Assembly: GCA_016125095.1 (NCBI GenBank)
Contig: WGMK01000007.1
Coordinates: forward strand, 329,605-393,604
Length of the DNA stretch: 64,000 bases
Reading direction: 5' to 3'
From: Candidatus Hydrogenedens sp.
GTDB taxonomy: Bacteria; Hydrogenedentota; Hydrogenedentia; Hydrogenedentales; JAEUWI01
Made by a program: the position numbers and the translations under genes. The notes under the pieces were generated by a model. That model made no database searches and was not told where the DNA came from. It saw only the letters and a program-made list of their open reading frames with translations. Below are positions 48,554-58,357 of the stretch, piece after piece (the first letter of the stretch is position 1; each line of letters starts with the position of its first letter).

Positions 48554-50580
48554 TGAACGGGCTGGCTTTCCTGATGGCACTCGCAAGCGCGGGCGCGAGT
48601 ATCGTATCCGGCACGGTGACCAGCCCGAACGGCGGCCCGGTTCCGGGCGCGCAGGTGTTCATCGAACCGGGCCTCGACGGCGCGGTGCAGTCGACGCGGG
48701 CGGGCACCGATGGCAGCTTCCGCTTCGACGACGTGCCGCCCGGCCCCTGCGGCGTATTCGCGATAGCCGAGGGGTTCGGTTTCGGCGGCGAACATGCCAA
48801 TCTCGCGATTGAAGAAAACGCGACCGGACTGGCCATTCGTCTCGCGCCGGAGACGACCGTGGCGGGGCGCGTGACCAGTGCTGAGGGCGACGCGCTCGAG
48901 GGCGCGGTGATTACACGCATCGCGCTGACAGCCCCGACGACGGTCGGTATCCCCTTGTCGAAACTGGAGGCCTTCGGGCATCCGGTCGTGCGCACCAATG
49001 CCGAGGGACGATTCGAGTTGCGGGGGGTGCCCGAGGGCAGCACGCTGGCGTTGAAGGTGGGGCATGCGTCGTACGCGCAGGAAGGCGTGAACGGCGTCGC
49101 CGCGGGCGACCACAACCTGCATGTGCAGCTGTACCGCGGCGTGCTCATCGAGGGCGAGGTCATCGCGCGGGGCAGCGGCAATCCGGTCGCGAATGCCACC
49201 GTGCTGGTGCGCAATGCGCAGCCGCCGCACGACACCTCGGTTACGACCAGTTCCGCGCGCGGGGTTTTCAGCATGCGCCTGAAACCGGGCGTGTATCTAT
49301 ACCGCGCGGGCGGCAGCGACCTGCAAAGCCCGGGCTGGGAAAAACTCCGGGTGACGGGCGAAACTTCGCAGCAAAAGGCGAACCTGGTGGTCGCAGGGCG
49401 CGCGCGCGTAACCGGTGCGGTCAAGGACGCCGTGTCGGGCCGGGGCATCGGCGGCGTGCGGCTGACGCTTTATGCGAACGGCACGCGGGCGGCGGTGCAA
49501 TACACCGGCCCCAACGGCGAGTACGCGTTCAGCGCCGCCGAGGGCGAATGCACCATCAAGCTCGAGGCCGCGCCCGGATATACGCCTCCGCGCGACCCCG
49601 TGGTCCGGGTCCAAATCGCGGGCGGCGAGGACAAGCTGCTGCCGGAATTCTGGCTCGCGCCGCTGCCCAAGTATGCCGTGACCGTGGTGGATGGAAATGG
49701 CCAGGGCGTGTCGGGCGCTTACGTGCAGTTGCTGCGCCCGGCGCAGTTGGGGTGGCATCAGGCGGACGCCTCAGGGCAAGTGCCGCTCCACCTGAGCGTG
49801 CTGCCGAGCGCGGGCAACGTGATCGGCTGGGCCGAAGAGGCCGGTAGCGCGCGTGGCGCCTTGTTCTCGCTGGGCAGCGGCGAAAAGGCCACCGGCATTG
49901 CGCAATTGCTCGACCTCGGCCACTTGAACGGCACCGTGGTGGACGAGCGCGGCAAGGCGCTCGCGGGGGTGCTGGTCGGCGGGGTGTTTCCAGGCGAGAC
50001 CGAAAGCGACGACCCGCTGCTGCTGTGGCAATGCCGCACGGACAAGGACGGCGGTTTCCATTGGCCCGCCGCCGCGCCGCAGGTGCCCATGCGGGTGCTC
50101 GCGCGCGACGCCAAGGGGCAGACCGGCTGGTCGGGGACGGTGACCGTGGACATGGGGCAGGCCGTCTCTGTCGGAAACATCGTCGTTACCGGCGGCAGCG
50201 GGGGCGAGGCGTACGCGGGCACGAAGCCCTCGCACAAGGATTTCATCTATCAGGGCGGCCCCGAGGCCGACGTCCGCGCGCTGTTTGATGCGCCGGTGCT
50301 CTTGCTCGGGGCCGATGCGGCATCCGAGGCGAATGTTATCGAGGCCGCTGCGGCCGCCGCGCCCGCGCTGGCCAAGGCTGGCTGCAAGGTGGCCGTGGTG
50401 GTGCGGAGCGAGCGCAAGGCCGATGGAGCCGCTGTGACGATCCTGCGTTCCAGCGCAATGCCGCTGCCGTCTTCATGGCTGGTGGGGGCCGATGGACGCG
50501 TTGTACTCGATACAGCGGGTCTGCCGCCGCTGGCGGCCCTCCATGCGCTGCTCACGGGAAATGATCATGCGGACCAGTAG
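48550..50580 (+). CDS. Exported protein with carboxypeptidase-regulatory-like domains (first of pair)
   Basis: The protein has 676 residues. After a short signal peptide come at least five carboxypeptidase D regulatory-like beta-sandwiches, recognised by repeats such as VSGTVTSPNGGPVPGAQVFIEP, DGSFRFDDVPPG, VAGRVTSAEGDALEGAVI and LNGTVVDERGKALAGVLVG. The last about 110 residues (from VRALFDAPVLLLGAD to WLVGADGRVVLD) look like a reduced thioredoxin-type fold without cysteines at the active site. It is probably a surface or periplasmic binding protein. It overlaps the M20 gene by ATGA and the following homologous gene by 14 bases. Confidence 0.75.
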   Translation: MMNGLAFLMALASAGASIVSGTVTSPNGGPVPGAQVFIEPGLDGAVQSTRAGTDGSFRFDDVPPGPCGVFAIAEGFGFGGEHANLAIEENATGLAIRLAPETTVAGRVTSAEGDALEGAVITRIALTAPTTVGIPLSKLEAFGHPVVRTNAEGRFELRGVPEGSTLALKVGHASYAQEGVNGVAAGDHNLHVQLYRGVLIEGEVIARGSGNPVANATVLVRNAQPPHDTSVTTSSARGVFSMRLKPGVYLYRAGGSDLQSPGWEKLRVTGETSQQKANLVVAGRARVTGAVKDAVSGRGIGGVRLTLYANGTRAAVQYTGPNGEYAFSAAEGECTIKLEAAPGYTPPRDPVVRVQIAGGEDKLLPEFWLAPLPKYAVTVVDGNGQGVSGAYVQLLRPAQLGWHQADASGQVPLHLSVLPSAGNVIGWAEEAGSARGALFSLGSGEKATGIAQLLDLGHLNGTVVDERGKALAGVLVGGVFPGETESDDPLLLWQCRTDKDGGFHWPAAAPQVPMRVLARDAKGQTGWSGTVTVDMGQAVSVGNIVVTGGSGGEAYAGTKPSHKDFIYQGGPEADVRALFDAPVLLLGADAASEANVIEAAAAAAPALAKAGCKVAVVVRSERKADGAAVTILRSSAMPLPSSWLVGADGRVVLDTAGLPPLAALHALLTGNDHADQ

Positions 50581-52423
50581 TGCCCGGTCGCTTCAGCGCC
50601 TGTGGTCCGCAGGGTTGTCCTGCCTGCTCGCATTGCCTGCATTGGGCCTGACACTCGAGGGCGCGATTACTTCCGGCGACGACGCCCCCGTGGCCAAGGC
50701 AGGGGTCTGGCTTGCGATGGGTACACAGGTGTTCGCCACCGAAACCGACGCCAAGGGCCGATACCGTTTCGACAAGCTCGACACGGGCACCTTCGACCTC
50801 GTGGTGTACAAGGAAGGCTTCGCCTTCACGGGCCATAGCGGCTTCGCTGCGGGCGGCGACCAACTCGATTTCCACCTGTCCCCGGGCGAGTCCGTGGAAG
50901 TACGCGTGGTGAGTCCGGACAACCTGCCCGTGGCGGGTGTGCGGCTCTCGTCGCTGCAACTCAATGGCGCGCTCGAGGTACCCTTCGAATTGCTCCGCGA
51001 GCAGGGTCTCGAGCAGCCGCGGAGCGGCGATGGCGGCACGCTGTCCATCCCGGGGCTGGCAGCGGGGGGCTTCATGCGGCTGCTGCTGCGCCATCCGGAC
51101 TATGCCGACCTGCATGTGGATTACCTTGCCGTGCGCGCCGAGCAGCCGGACCTGAGGCTGAACGCCGGAGAGCGCGTAGCGGGCCGCGTGATGACACCCG
51201 AAGGCGAGCCCGCCGCCGGGGCCGAGGTAACGGCGTTCCGCAACACGGCAGGCGGACAGCGCAGCGCAGGCGGCGCGGTGAGCGACCCGGACGGCTTTTA
51301 CCATCTGAGACTCGAGCCCGGCGCATACCTGCTTTCGGCCCGGCATCCGGACTACGCCGCCCCGGCGCCACAGCAGTTCGAGGTGCGACGCGACGCAGAC
51401 AATGAGGCGGTGCTGACGCTGGCCGAGGCACGCACCCTCTCGGGCCGCGTGCTCTATCCCGACGGCAAACCTGCGCCCGGCCTGCTGGTGTCGTTCCGCA
51501 CGGGCGATACGATTACCGAAGAGGCCTTTACCGGCGCGCAAGGCGGCTTCACGCTGCGCGTGGCCGAGACCCAGGGCATGCTGCTGATTGCGCCGCCCTT
51601 TGGCTATGTGCTGGCCGACGGTCTTGGCGGCATCCCCGTGGATTTTCAGGAACGAAACGAGACGAGCGCGGGGGACATCCAGCTGGCCGAACGTCCGCGG
51701 CTGCGCGGCATCGTGCGCGACGCGGAGGGCCAGCCCGTGCCGAAGGCGCTCATCCGCACCTTGAACCTGCCCGACCCCGAACGCGCCATGACCGGCGAGG
51801 ACGGCCGCTTCGAGTTCATGCCGCTCTACCTGCCCGAGGACGGCATCGTGGGATTCCGTGCGGAACATCCACTGCGCTTCCTGCGGCGCGATTTTGTGGC
51901 CGATCTCTCGTCCAGCCAGGACATCGAGGTGGCGCTCGAGGCCTATACCCCCAACGAGAAGCCGGAGGAGGCCCCCGAGAGCGGCAACAACGTCGCGGGA
52001 CTCCTCGGTAAGCCCGCGCCGCCGTGGTCCATCGCGCGGTGGTACAACAGCGAGCCCCACACGCTGGAAGACTTCAAGGGCAAGGTGGTAGTCGCCGTGT
52101 TCTGGGGGCTCTTCGACGACACCCCCCAAGGGCTCGACACGCTTGAGGAACTCTACACGCTGCATCAGCTCTACCGGGATACGGACGACGTTGCGGTCAT
52201 CGGCATCCACGACGCCACCAGCACGGAAGAGGAAGTGCAGGAATTCGTCGAGGCCTGGCAGATCGAATTCCCCATCGCCCTCGACGACCCCGGATTCACC
52301 ACCTTCGGCAACTACCGCATCACCTTCATCCCGCACATCCTGCTCATCGGCAAAGACGGCAAAGTCGCCTACTCACAGCCCAACGAAGCGATCCTGGAGA
52401 AGATTAAACTGTTGAGACGGTAA
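50567..52423 (+). CDS. Exported carboxypeptidase-regulatory repeat protein with CxxC-less TlpA-like domain
   Basis: The protein has 618 residues. The signal peptide (LWSAGLSCLLALPALG) precedes about five regulatory-like beta-sandwich repeats (VAGRVMTPEGEPAAGAEV, LSGRVLYPDGKPAPGLLV, LRGIVRDAEGQPVPKALI). The C-terminal about 140 residues are a TlpA/AhpC-type thioredoxin fold: GKPAPPWSIARWYNSEPHTLEDFKGKVVVAVFW, and later GNYRITFIPHILLIGKDGKV. Where the CxxC should stand after VFW the sequence reads GLFDDTPQGL, so redox activity is lost. The ATG at 50567 follows GGGAA; an ATG at 50561 is possible. It ends at a large palindromic repeat. Confidence 0.8.
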   Translation: MRTSSARSLQRLWSAGLSCLLALPALGLTLEGAITSGDDAPVAKAGVWLAMGTQVFATETDAKGRYRFDKLDTGTFDLVVYKEGFAFTGHSGFAAGGDQLDFHLSPGESVEVRVVSPDNLPVAGVRLSSLQLNGALEVPFELLREQGLEQPRSGDGGTLSIPGLAAGGFMRLLLRHPDYADLHVDYLAVRAEQPDLRLNAGERVAGRVMTPEGEPAAGAEVTAFRNTAGGQRSAGGAVSDPDGFYHLRLEPGAYLLSARHPDYAAPAPQQFEVRRDADNEAVLTLAEARTLSGRVLYPDGKPAPGLLVSFRTGDTITEEAFTGAQGGFTLRVAETQGMLLIAPPFGYVLADGLGGIPVDFQERNETSAGDIQLAERPRLRGIVRDAEGQPVPKALIRTLNLPDPERAMTGEDGRFEFMPLYLPEDGIVGFRAEHPLRFLRRDFVADLSSSQDIEVALEAYTPNEKPEEAPESGNNVAGLLGKPAPPWSIARWYNSEPHTLEDFKGKVVVAVFWGLFDDTPQGLDTLEELYTLHQLYRDTDDVAVIGIHDATSTEEEVQEFVEAWQIEFPIALDDPGFTTFGNYRITFIPHILLIGKDGKVAYSQPNEAILEKIKLLRR

Positions 52424-52435
52424 GAGATTCTCAAC

Positions 52436-52694
52436 ACAGAGGCACGGAGGGCACGGAGAGGAGAAAGAGTTTATTGACAGGATAACGGGATTCTTGGATT
52501 TAAGAGGGAAGATCTCTTAGACAGGATTTACAAGATTTACAGGATAAAATGAAAGACCATCAAACATTGGTTAGCCAATCTTGTTAATCTTGCAAATCCT
52601 GTCAAGAAAAGAAGTTCTCTCTTAGATCCAAGAATCCCGTTATCCTGTCAAAAAAATCTTCTTCTCATCTTCTCCGTGCCCTCTGTGCCTCTGT
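52436..52694. repeat. Nested 259-base palindromic element between convergent genes
   Basis: Three pairs of arms are nested: outer 52436-52459 with 52671-52694 (24 bases, one mismatch), middle 52475-52504 with 52621-52650 (30 bases, one mismatch), and inner 52520-52541 with 52582-52603 (22 bases, two mismatches). The inner left arm contains the 23-base word found at 1194-1216. No coding region or transposase is seen. The element fills the space between the stops of two convergent genes, and its words look like those of repeats seen in other environmental bacterial genomes. Confidence 0.85.
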
Positions 52695-52706
52695 GGTGCA
52701 TTAATC

Positions 52707-54154
52707 CTAGGGGTTCACCGCCCAGACGGGCTCGGGGCGGCAGTCGGTTTCCTTGAGTAGCTGATTGAGCTTGTCCGACAGCTCGAGGAATTTTGCAGCG
52801 TTCTCGTCCTTGCCGCGCTGGCCGCGGATGCGGTTGTCGAGGGTGCCGGCCTCGGTGGTGGTGACGAAGTCGGCGAGCAGGTTGTGCATCTCGTCGGGGT
52901 CGTTTTCGAGGTCGTACATTTCATAGCGATCCCAGATGCCGTGGAACTGCATGAGCTTGTAGCGGCCATCGTGTACGCCGAGCACCGTGGGGGTCTGCGG
53001 AAAGCTGCGTTCCCAGAAGTATTCGTAGAGGAACGCAGGGCGCGGCTCGGCGGGTTCGGCTGCGAGCGCATCCCAGAAGGAATGCCCCATAAACTGTTCG
53101 GGCACCTTCACCCCGGCGGCCTCGAGGAAGGTGGGGGCGAAGTCGAGATTGGTGACCAGCGCCTGTCGGCGCGCGCCCGCCTCGGCCACGCCAGCACACC
53201 ACGCGATGAGCGGAATGCGGATGGACGGCTCGTACATGCAGCGCTTGTCGATAAGCCCGTGCTCGCCGAAGAGGAAGCCGTTGTCGGATGTGAACACCAC
53301 GAGCGTGTTGTCCGCCGCGCCGGTTTCGCGCAGCGCCGCCATCACCCGACCCACGCTATCGTCCACGGCGCGCATGGTCTCGGCATAGTCCTTCACGAAC
53401 TGGTCGTAGTCCACCTTCTCGTTGTACATGCCATCGACGCCGTGCCAGCTATCGCGCTGCGCGCGCACCCAGTCGGGCCGTCCGACGTAGTTTTCCTCGG
53501 TGTCGGCCATGCTGGACGGGTGCGGATAGGTCTTGTCGGCGTAGCTGCCCTGATACCGCTCCGGCGGCTGGAACTCGGCGTGCACCGCCTTGTGCGAGAG
53601 GTAGAGCATGAACGGCTTGTCGCGGTCCTTCTTGATGAAGTCCTCCGCGTAGTCCGTCAGCAGATCGGTGATGTAGCCATCGCGCTTCACCTTCTCGCCG
53701 TTCACGTTCAACTGCGGGTTCACATAGACGCCCTGGCCGCGGAACGAGACCCACTGGTCGAAGCCTGGGCGCGGGTCGTCGCTCTCGCCGCCCATGTGCC
53801 ACTTGCCGAGGAATGCGGTCTCGTAGCCCGCGCGCTGCAGTTCCTGCGGAAAGGTCGGCAGGGCGGGGTCCATCAGCGTGCCGTTGTCGAGCACGCCGTG
53901 CTGGTGCGCATAGCGGCTGCTGAGGAAGCTCGCGCGGCTGGGTGAACAGAGCGACGTGGTGACGTAGGCGCGATCGAACATGACGCCCTCGGCGGCAAGC
54001 TGGTCGAGGTTCGGCGTCTCGAGAAAGGGATGTCCCATGCAGCTCATGGCGTCGAAGCGCATGTCGTCAATCAGGATAAAGACCACGTTTTTCGGGCCCT
54101 CGGCCCAGGCGCCGAGCGCCGTCGCCAGCAGCAGTGCCGCCGTCAGCCATCGCA

Positions 54155-54158
<4 letters not shown>
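52707..54158 (-). CDS. Type I sulfatase (exported)
   Basis: The protein has 483 residues. The signal peptide ends near AEG (about 20-21). NVVFILIDDMRFD binds calcium, and LCSPSRASF is the sulfatase signature in which Cys71 would be converted to formylglycine. FLGKWHMGG and VFTSDNGFLFGEHG complete the active site. It hydrolyses a sulfate ester, probably of a polysaccharide or glycosaminoglycan. It is downstream of a second sulfatase and overlaps it by ATGA. No maturase (anSME) gene is in the window. It ends beside the nested palindrome. Confidence 0.93.
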
Positions 54159-55510
<1,352 letters not shown>

Positions 55511-55560
55511 GCCCGATTTCCTCCCGAAACGCCGGAGGGCGAGGATAACGCCGCGGGCGG

Positions 55561-55607
55561 GAAAATAAAAGTTGAGGCCCGCAGCCACGGGGAGGAAGCT
55601 GCGGGCC
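55561..55607 (-). terminator. Rho-independent terminator after the ferritin-like gene
   Basis: On the minus strand, a 10-bp GC-rich stem (ten bases near 55607-55598 pairing with 55585-55576) is followed by a T-rich run (about 55573-55561). It separates the ferritin-like gene from the sulfatase pair. Confidence 0.75.
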
Positions 55608-55643
55608 CGGCCACCAACAAGGTTTAGCGGCGTTACAACGTTG

Positions 55644-56576
55644 CTACGTCGTCGTGAACGCCGGATTCGGGTTGTTGGTGCCGTTGGGGAAGAAACCGCC
55701 GGCCGTCACGCCGGATTCCGCCGTCAGGTAGGCGATGTTGTGCACCTGCGCCACCGAGCGCGAGAACGCGATGCCGCTCGCATCCGAGGGCACGATGTTC
55801 GATTCTCCGCCCGAGGCAATCGGCTGGTCCAGATCGCTGCTGCCGTCCAACGAATCGCGCGCGTCGGAGATGGCGTCCGCTTCGGTCGTGTGGTCCTTGG
55901 CCAGCCCGGACTGGTAGTCCTTGATCAGGCCGATGTCGATCACCACCTGCGGGTCGCCCGTGTTCCAGATGGTCGTGCGGATCATCGCGGCATGATAAGC
56001 CTCGACCGCGAGAATGCCCGCCGCCGCCTCGACATACCCCGGATTCGACAGGAGCGGCACGCCGCCCTTGTAGGCCGTCACACCGACATCCTCGAACAGG
56101 AACGCGCCGAGCAGGAAATTGAACTCGCTCGAGAACGGATCGAAGTCGTCTCCCAGGCCTGCCGCCTGACCCACCGCCCGGAAGGCGTTCGTGAAGTCGA
56201 TGGCGGGACGATCCACGGCGTCGTCGCCCAGCGCGCTGCGGAGATACGACACGTGCTGCCGCTCGTGCTCGGCGATCTCCTCGGCATACATGCGCCAGTA
56301 GCTGCGGTCGAAGTCGACCTCGCGGCCGCCGGTCACCGTGCCGGGATTGTCGCCCACCGCCGTGAGCGACTGTCCGGTCGCGCGGAGGTAATACTCCGCC
56401 TCAAGGTACTCGAGGTTGAGCGCGAAATTGAGAATGGCCACGTCGAGGTTCGGCATAGCCGGACAGCCCGAGAGCGATCCGCCCAGACCGAGACTGGCAC
56501 CGAGACCGCCCAATCCATACAGCAGGCCGCGGCGGCTCAGCCGCTTGTTCTGAAGCGTTTCGAGTGGTTGTGTCAT
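55644..56576 (-). CDS. Ferritin-like domain protein, Tat-exported lipoprotein
   Basis: The protein has 310 residues. The leader has a twin-arginine motif (LSRRGLLYG) and then a lipobox (LSGC, about 35-38), so it is probably exported folded by Tat and then lipidated. The mature part fits the ferritin-like, desiccation-related family (PCC13-62/Rds1 type): AILNFALNLEYLEAEYYL, EEIAEHERQHVSYLRS and AVEAYHAAMIRTTIW supply possible di-iron Glu and His ligands. Such proteins are often found beside sulfatase or sugar genes, but function is unclear. The ATG at 56576 is set by AAGGAG nine bases upstream. Confidence 0.85.
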   Translation of the reverse strand: MTQPLETLQNKRLSRRGLLYGLGGLGASLGLGGSLSGCPAMPNLDVAILNFALNLEYLEAEYYLRATGQSLTAVGDNPGTVTGGREVDFDRSYWRMYAEEIAEHERQHVSYLRSALGDDAVDRPAIDFTNAFRAVGQAAGLGDDFDPFSSEFNFLLGAFLFEDVGVTAYKGGVPLLSNPGYVEAAAGILAVEAYHAAMIRTTIWNTGDPQVVIDIGLIKDYQSGLAKDHTTEADAISDARDSLDGSSDLDQPIASGGESNIVPSDASGIAFSRSVAQVHNIAYLTAESGVTAGGFFPNGTNNPNPAFTTT

Positions 56577-57074
56577 CAGAGGTACTCCTTTCTCCGCCAG
56601 CACCCGCTGGCGTTCGTTCCGGCGCGCCTGCCTGCAATGAAGGCAATCCGTCGTCCCGGTCATCACGAGTCGGGCAGATGACCGGGCCTCCGGCCGCAGG
56701 CGGGCGGCACCGGAATTCCTAATCGGAGTGCGCACAAACCGGGCCAACTCGGGCGGGGATGCGTAAGTTCTTGCGCGGCAGATCGTTGTAGAAGTTCGTG
56801 GCACGCAGGAAAAGCGCAGCGACATTGCATCGTGCGGAAGAAGTGTTCGCTTCGGCTTGCATTCTGCAAGGTGATTGGCGTTTGAGCTAACGCCGTCACA
56901 CTGATGGAGCCTCGCACGTCCCTTCAGGACTAGCTACTTTTATTGCCTCGAAGACCTGGCCTTCCAATCTAAATAACCCTGTAGGGCTGACCCAAGACCA
57001 CAACGCCGCCGATTCGCCGCAGCTTGGCGTAACCTTGTATACTCACCACTCAACGACTTCGAAAGGACACGAGC
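56577..57074. other. Gene-free divergent region
   Basis: About 500 bases between the ferritin-like gene (minus) and ybaB (plus) hold no convincing gene. TATACT at 57038-57043 is a possible -10 for ybaB, with no good -35. Two short hairpins are present around 56857-56871 and 56877-56895. Minus-strand frames here look like chance frames. Confidence 0.6.
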
Positions 57075-57407
57075 ATGCTGCGCGGTTTGGGCGATTTGAA
57101 AGACATGGGGGCGATGCTGAAGAAGGTGATGGACCTCAAGAATCAGATGGAGACCGTGAAGGAATCCCTGGCGAACGAGATCATCACGGGCACGGCCGCG
57201 GCGGGCGAGGTGTCGATTGTCATGAACGGCAAGATGCAGGTGGTGGAGGTCAAGATTGCTCCCTCGGCCATGCAGGGCGACGACCCGGCGCTGCTGGAGG
57301 CCTATGTGCAGGCGGCGGTGAACGACGCCGTGAGCCGGGCGCAGACGCTGGTGAAGGAAAAGATGGCCGAGATGACCGGCGGCCTGGACATCCCCGGACT
57401 GACCTGA
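57075..57407 (+). CDS. ybaB: Nucleoid-associated protein YbaB/EbfC family
   Basis: The protein has 110 residues. It binds DNA as a dimer. Family features: an N-terminal helix MLKKVMDLKNQMETVKESLAN, the beta-hairpin GTAAAGEVSIVMNGKMQVVEVKI, then ALLEAYVQAAVNDAVSRAQTLVKEKMAEMTGG. In many genomes ybaB lies between dnaX and recR; here it instead heads the fmt-rsmB group with a two-base gap. AAAGGA precedes the ATG. Confidence 0.93.
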   Translation: MLRGLGDLKDMGAMLKKVMDLKNQMETVKESLANEIITGTAAAGEVSIVMNGKMQVVEVKIAPSAMQGDDPALLEAYVQAAVNDAVSRAQTLVKEKMAEMTGGLDIPGLT

Positions 57408-57409
57408 GC

Positions 57410-58357
57410 GTGCGCGTCGTATTTTTCGGCACGCCCGATATCGCCGTGCCAACCCTGGAAGCCGTTGCCGCGCGCCATACCGTGACTGCGGTGGTTTGTC
57501 AGCCCGACAAGCCGCGCGGCCGGGGCAAGCAGCCCGAGGCTCCGCCGGCGAAGCAATGGGCGGAGACGCACGGCATCGAGGTCTGCCAGCCACTCAAACT
57601 GAACGACGGCGCCTTCGAATCGTGGCTCGTGGACCAAGCGCCGGATGTCTGCGTCGTGGCCGCCTATGGCCGCCTGCTCAAGCAGCCCCTGCTCGATATC
57701 CCGCGCTACGGCCATATCAACATGCATCCCAGCCTGCTGCCGCGCTGGCGCGGGCCTTCGCCCATCCAGTCCGCAGTCATTGCGGGCGACGAGGAGACCG
57801 GCGTGACCATCATCCGGCTGTCGCTCGAGATGGACGCGGGGGATATGCTGCTCTGCGAACGCACACCCATTGGCCCCGAGGAGAACGCGGCCGAATTGTC
57901 GGCGCGCCTCAGCGCCATGGGCGGCCGGCTGACCGTGCAGGCGCTGGAGCTCATCGATTCGGGACGCGCGAATTTTACACCGCAACACCATGCGGAAGCC
58001 GTGTTCTGTTCGATGCTCAACAAGGAAGATGGATATATGGACTGGACTCGTTCTGCGCGGGAACTGCACAACCTCGTGCGCGGCGCCCAGCCCTGGCCCT
58101 TTGCGCAGTGCACGCTTCGCGAACAAATCTGCAAGATCCACGAGGCGCGCGTGCTCGATGCCCCTTCCGAAGCCGCGCCGGGCACGGTGACTGAAGTGAC
58201 GCGCGACGCGGTCCATGTAGCCACGGGCGAGGGACAACTGGCGATTACCCGCTTTCAGGCGCCAGGCAAAAAAGCCATGGCGATGGGCGATTACCTCCGC
58301 GGCCAGGCCATCGCGCCGGGCGAGGTATTCGGCACACCGGTGTCCCATGCCGGTTGA
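57410..58357 (+). CDS. fmt: Methionyl-tRNA formyltransferase
   Basis: The protein has 315 residues. It transfers a formyl group from 10-formyl-THF to initiator Met-tRNA. VRVVFFGTPDIAVPTLEA opens the fold, and the signature GHINMHPSLLPRWRGPSPIQ holds the catalytic Asn and His. TGVTIIRLSLEMDAGD carries the catalytic Asp, and a C-terminal OB-like domain (about 205-310) binds tRNA. The start is GTG at 57410, two bases after the ybaB stop; no ATG fits. It overlaps rsmB by 11 bases. A def gene, usually adjacent, is absent. Confidence 0.96.
   Translation: MRVVFFGTPDIAVPTLEAVAARHTVTAVVCQPDKPRGRGKQPEAPPAKQWAETHGIEVCQPLKLNDGAFESWLVDQAPDVCVVAAYGRLLKQPLLDIPRYGHINMHPSLLPRWRGPSPIQSAVIAGDEETGVTIIRLSLEMDAGDMLLCERTPIGPEENAAELSARLSAMGGRLTVQALELIDSGRANFTPQHHAEAVFCSMLNKEDGYMDWTRSARELHNLVRGAQPWPFAQCTLREQICKIHEARVLDAPSEAAPGTVTEVTRDAVHVATGEGQLAITRFQAPGKKAMAMGDYLRGQAIAPGEVFGTPVSHAG

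Noticed and set aside
52424..52706. An insertion sequence at the nested palindrome
   Set aside because: There is no transposase frame and no visible target duplication, so it is listed only as a repeat.
56663..56917. Minus-strand frame of 84 codons in the gene-free region before ybaB
   Set aside because: No ribosome binding site, no family features and irregular composition. Treated as chance.
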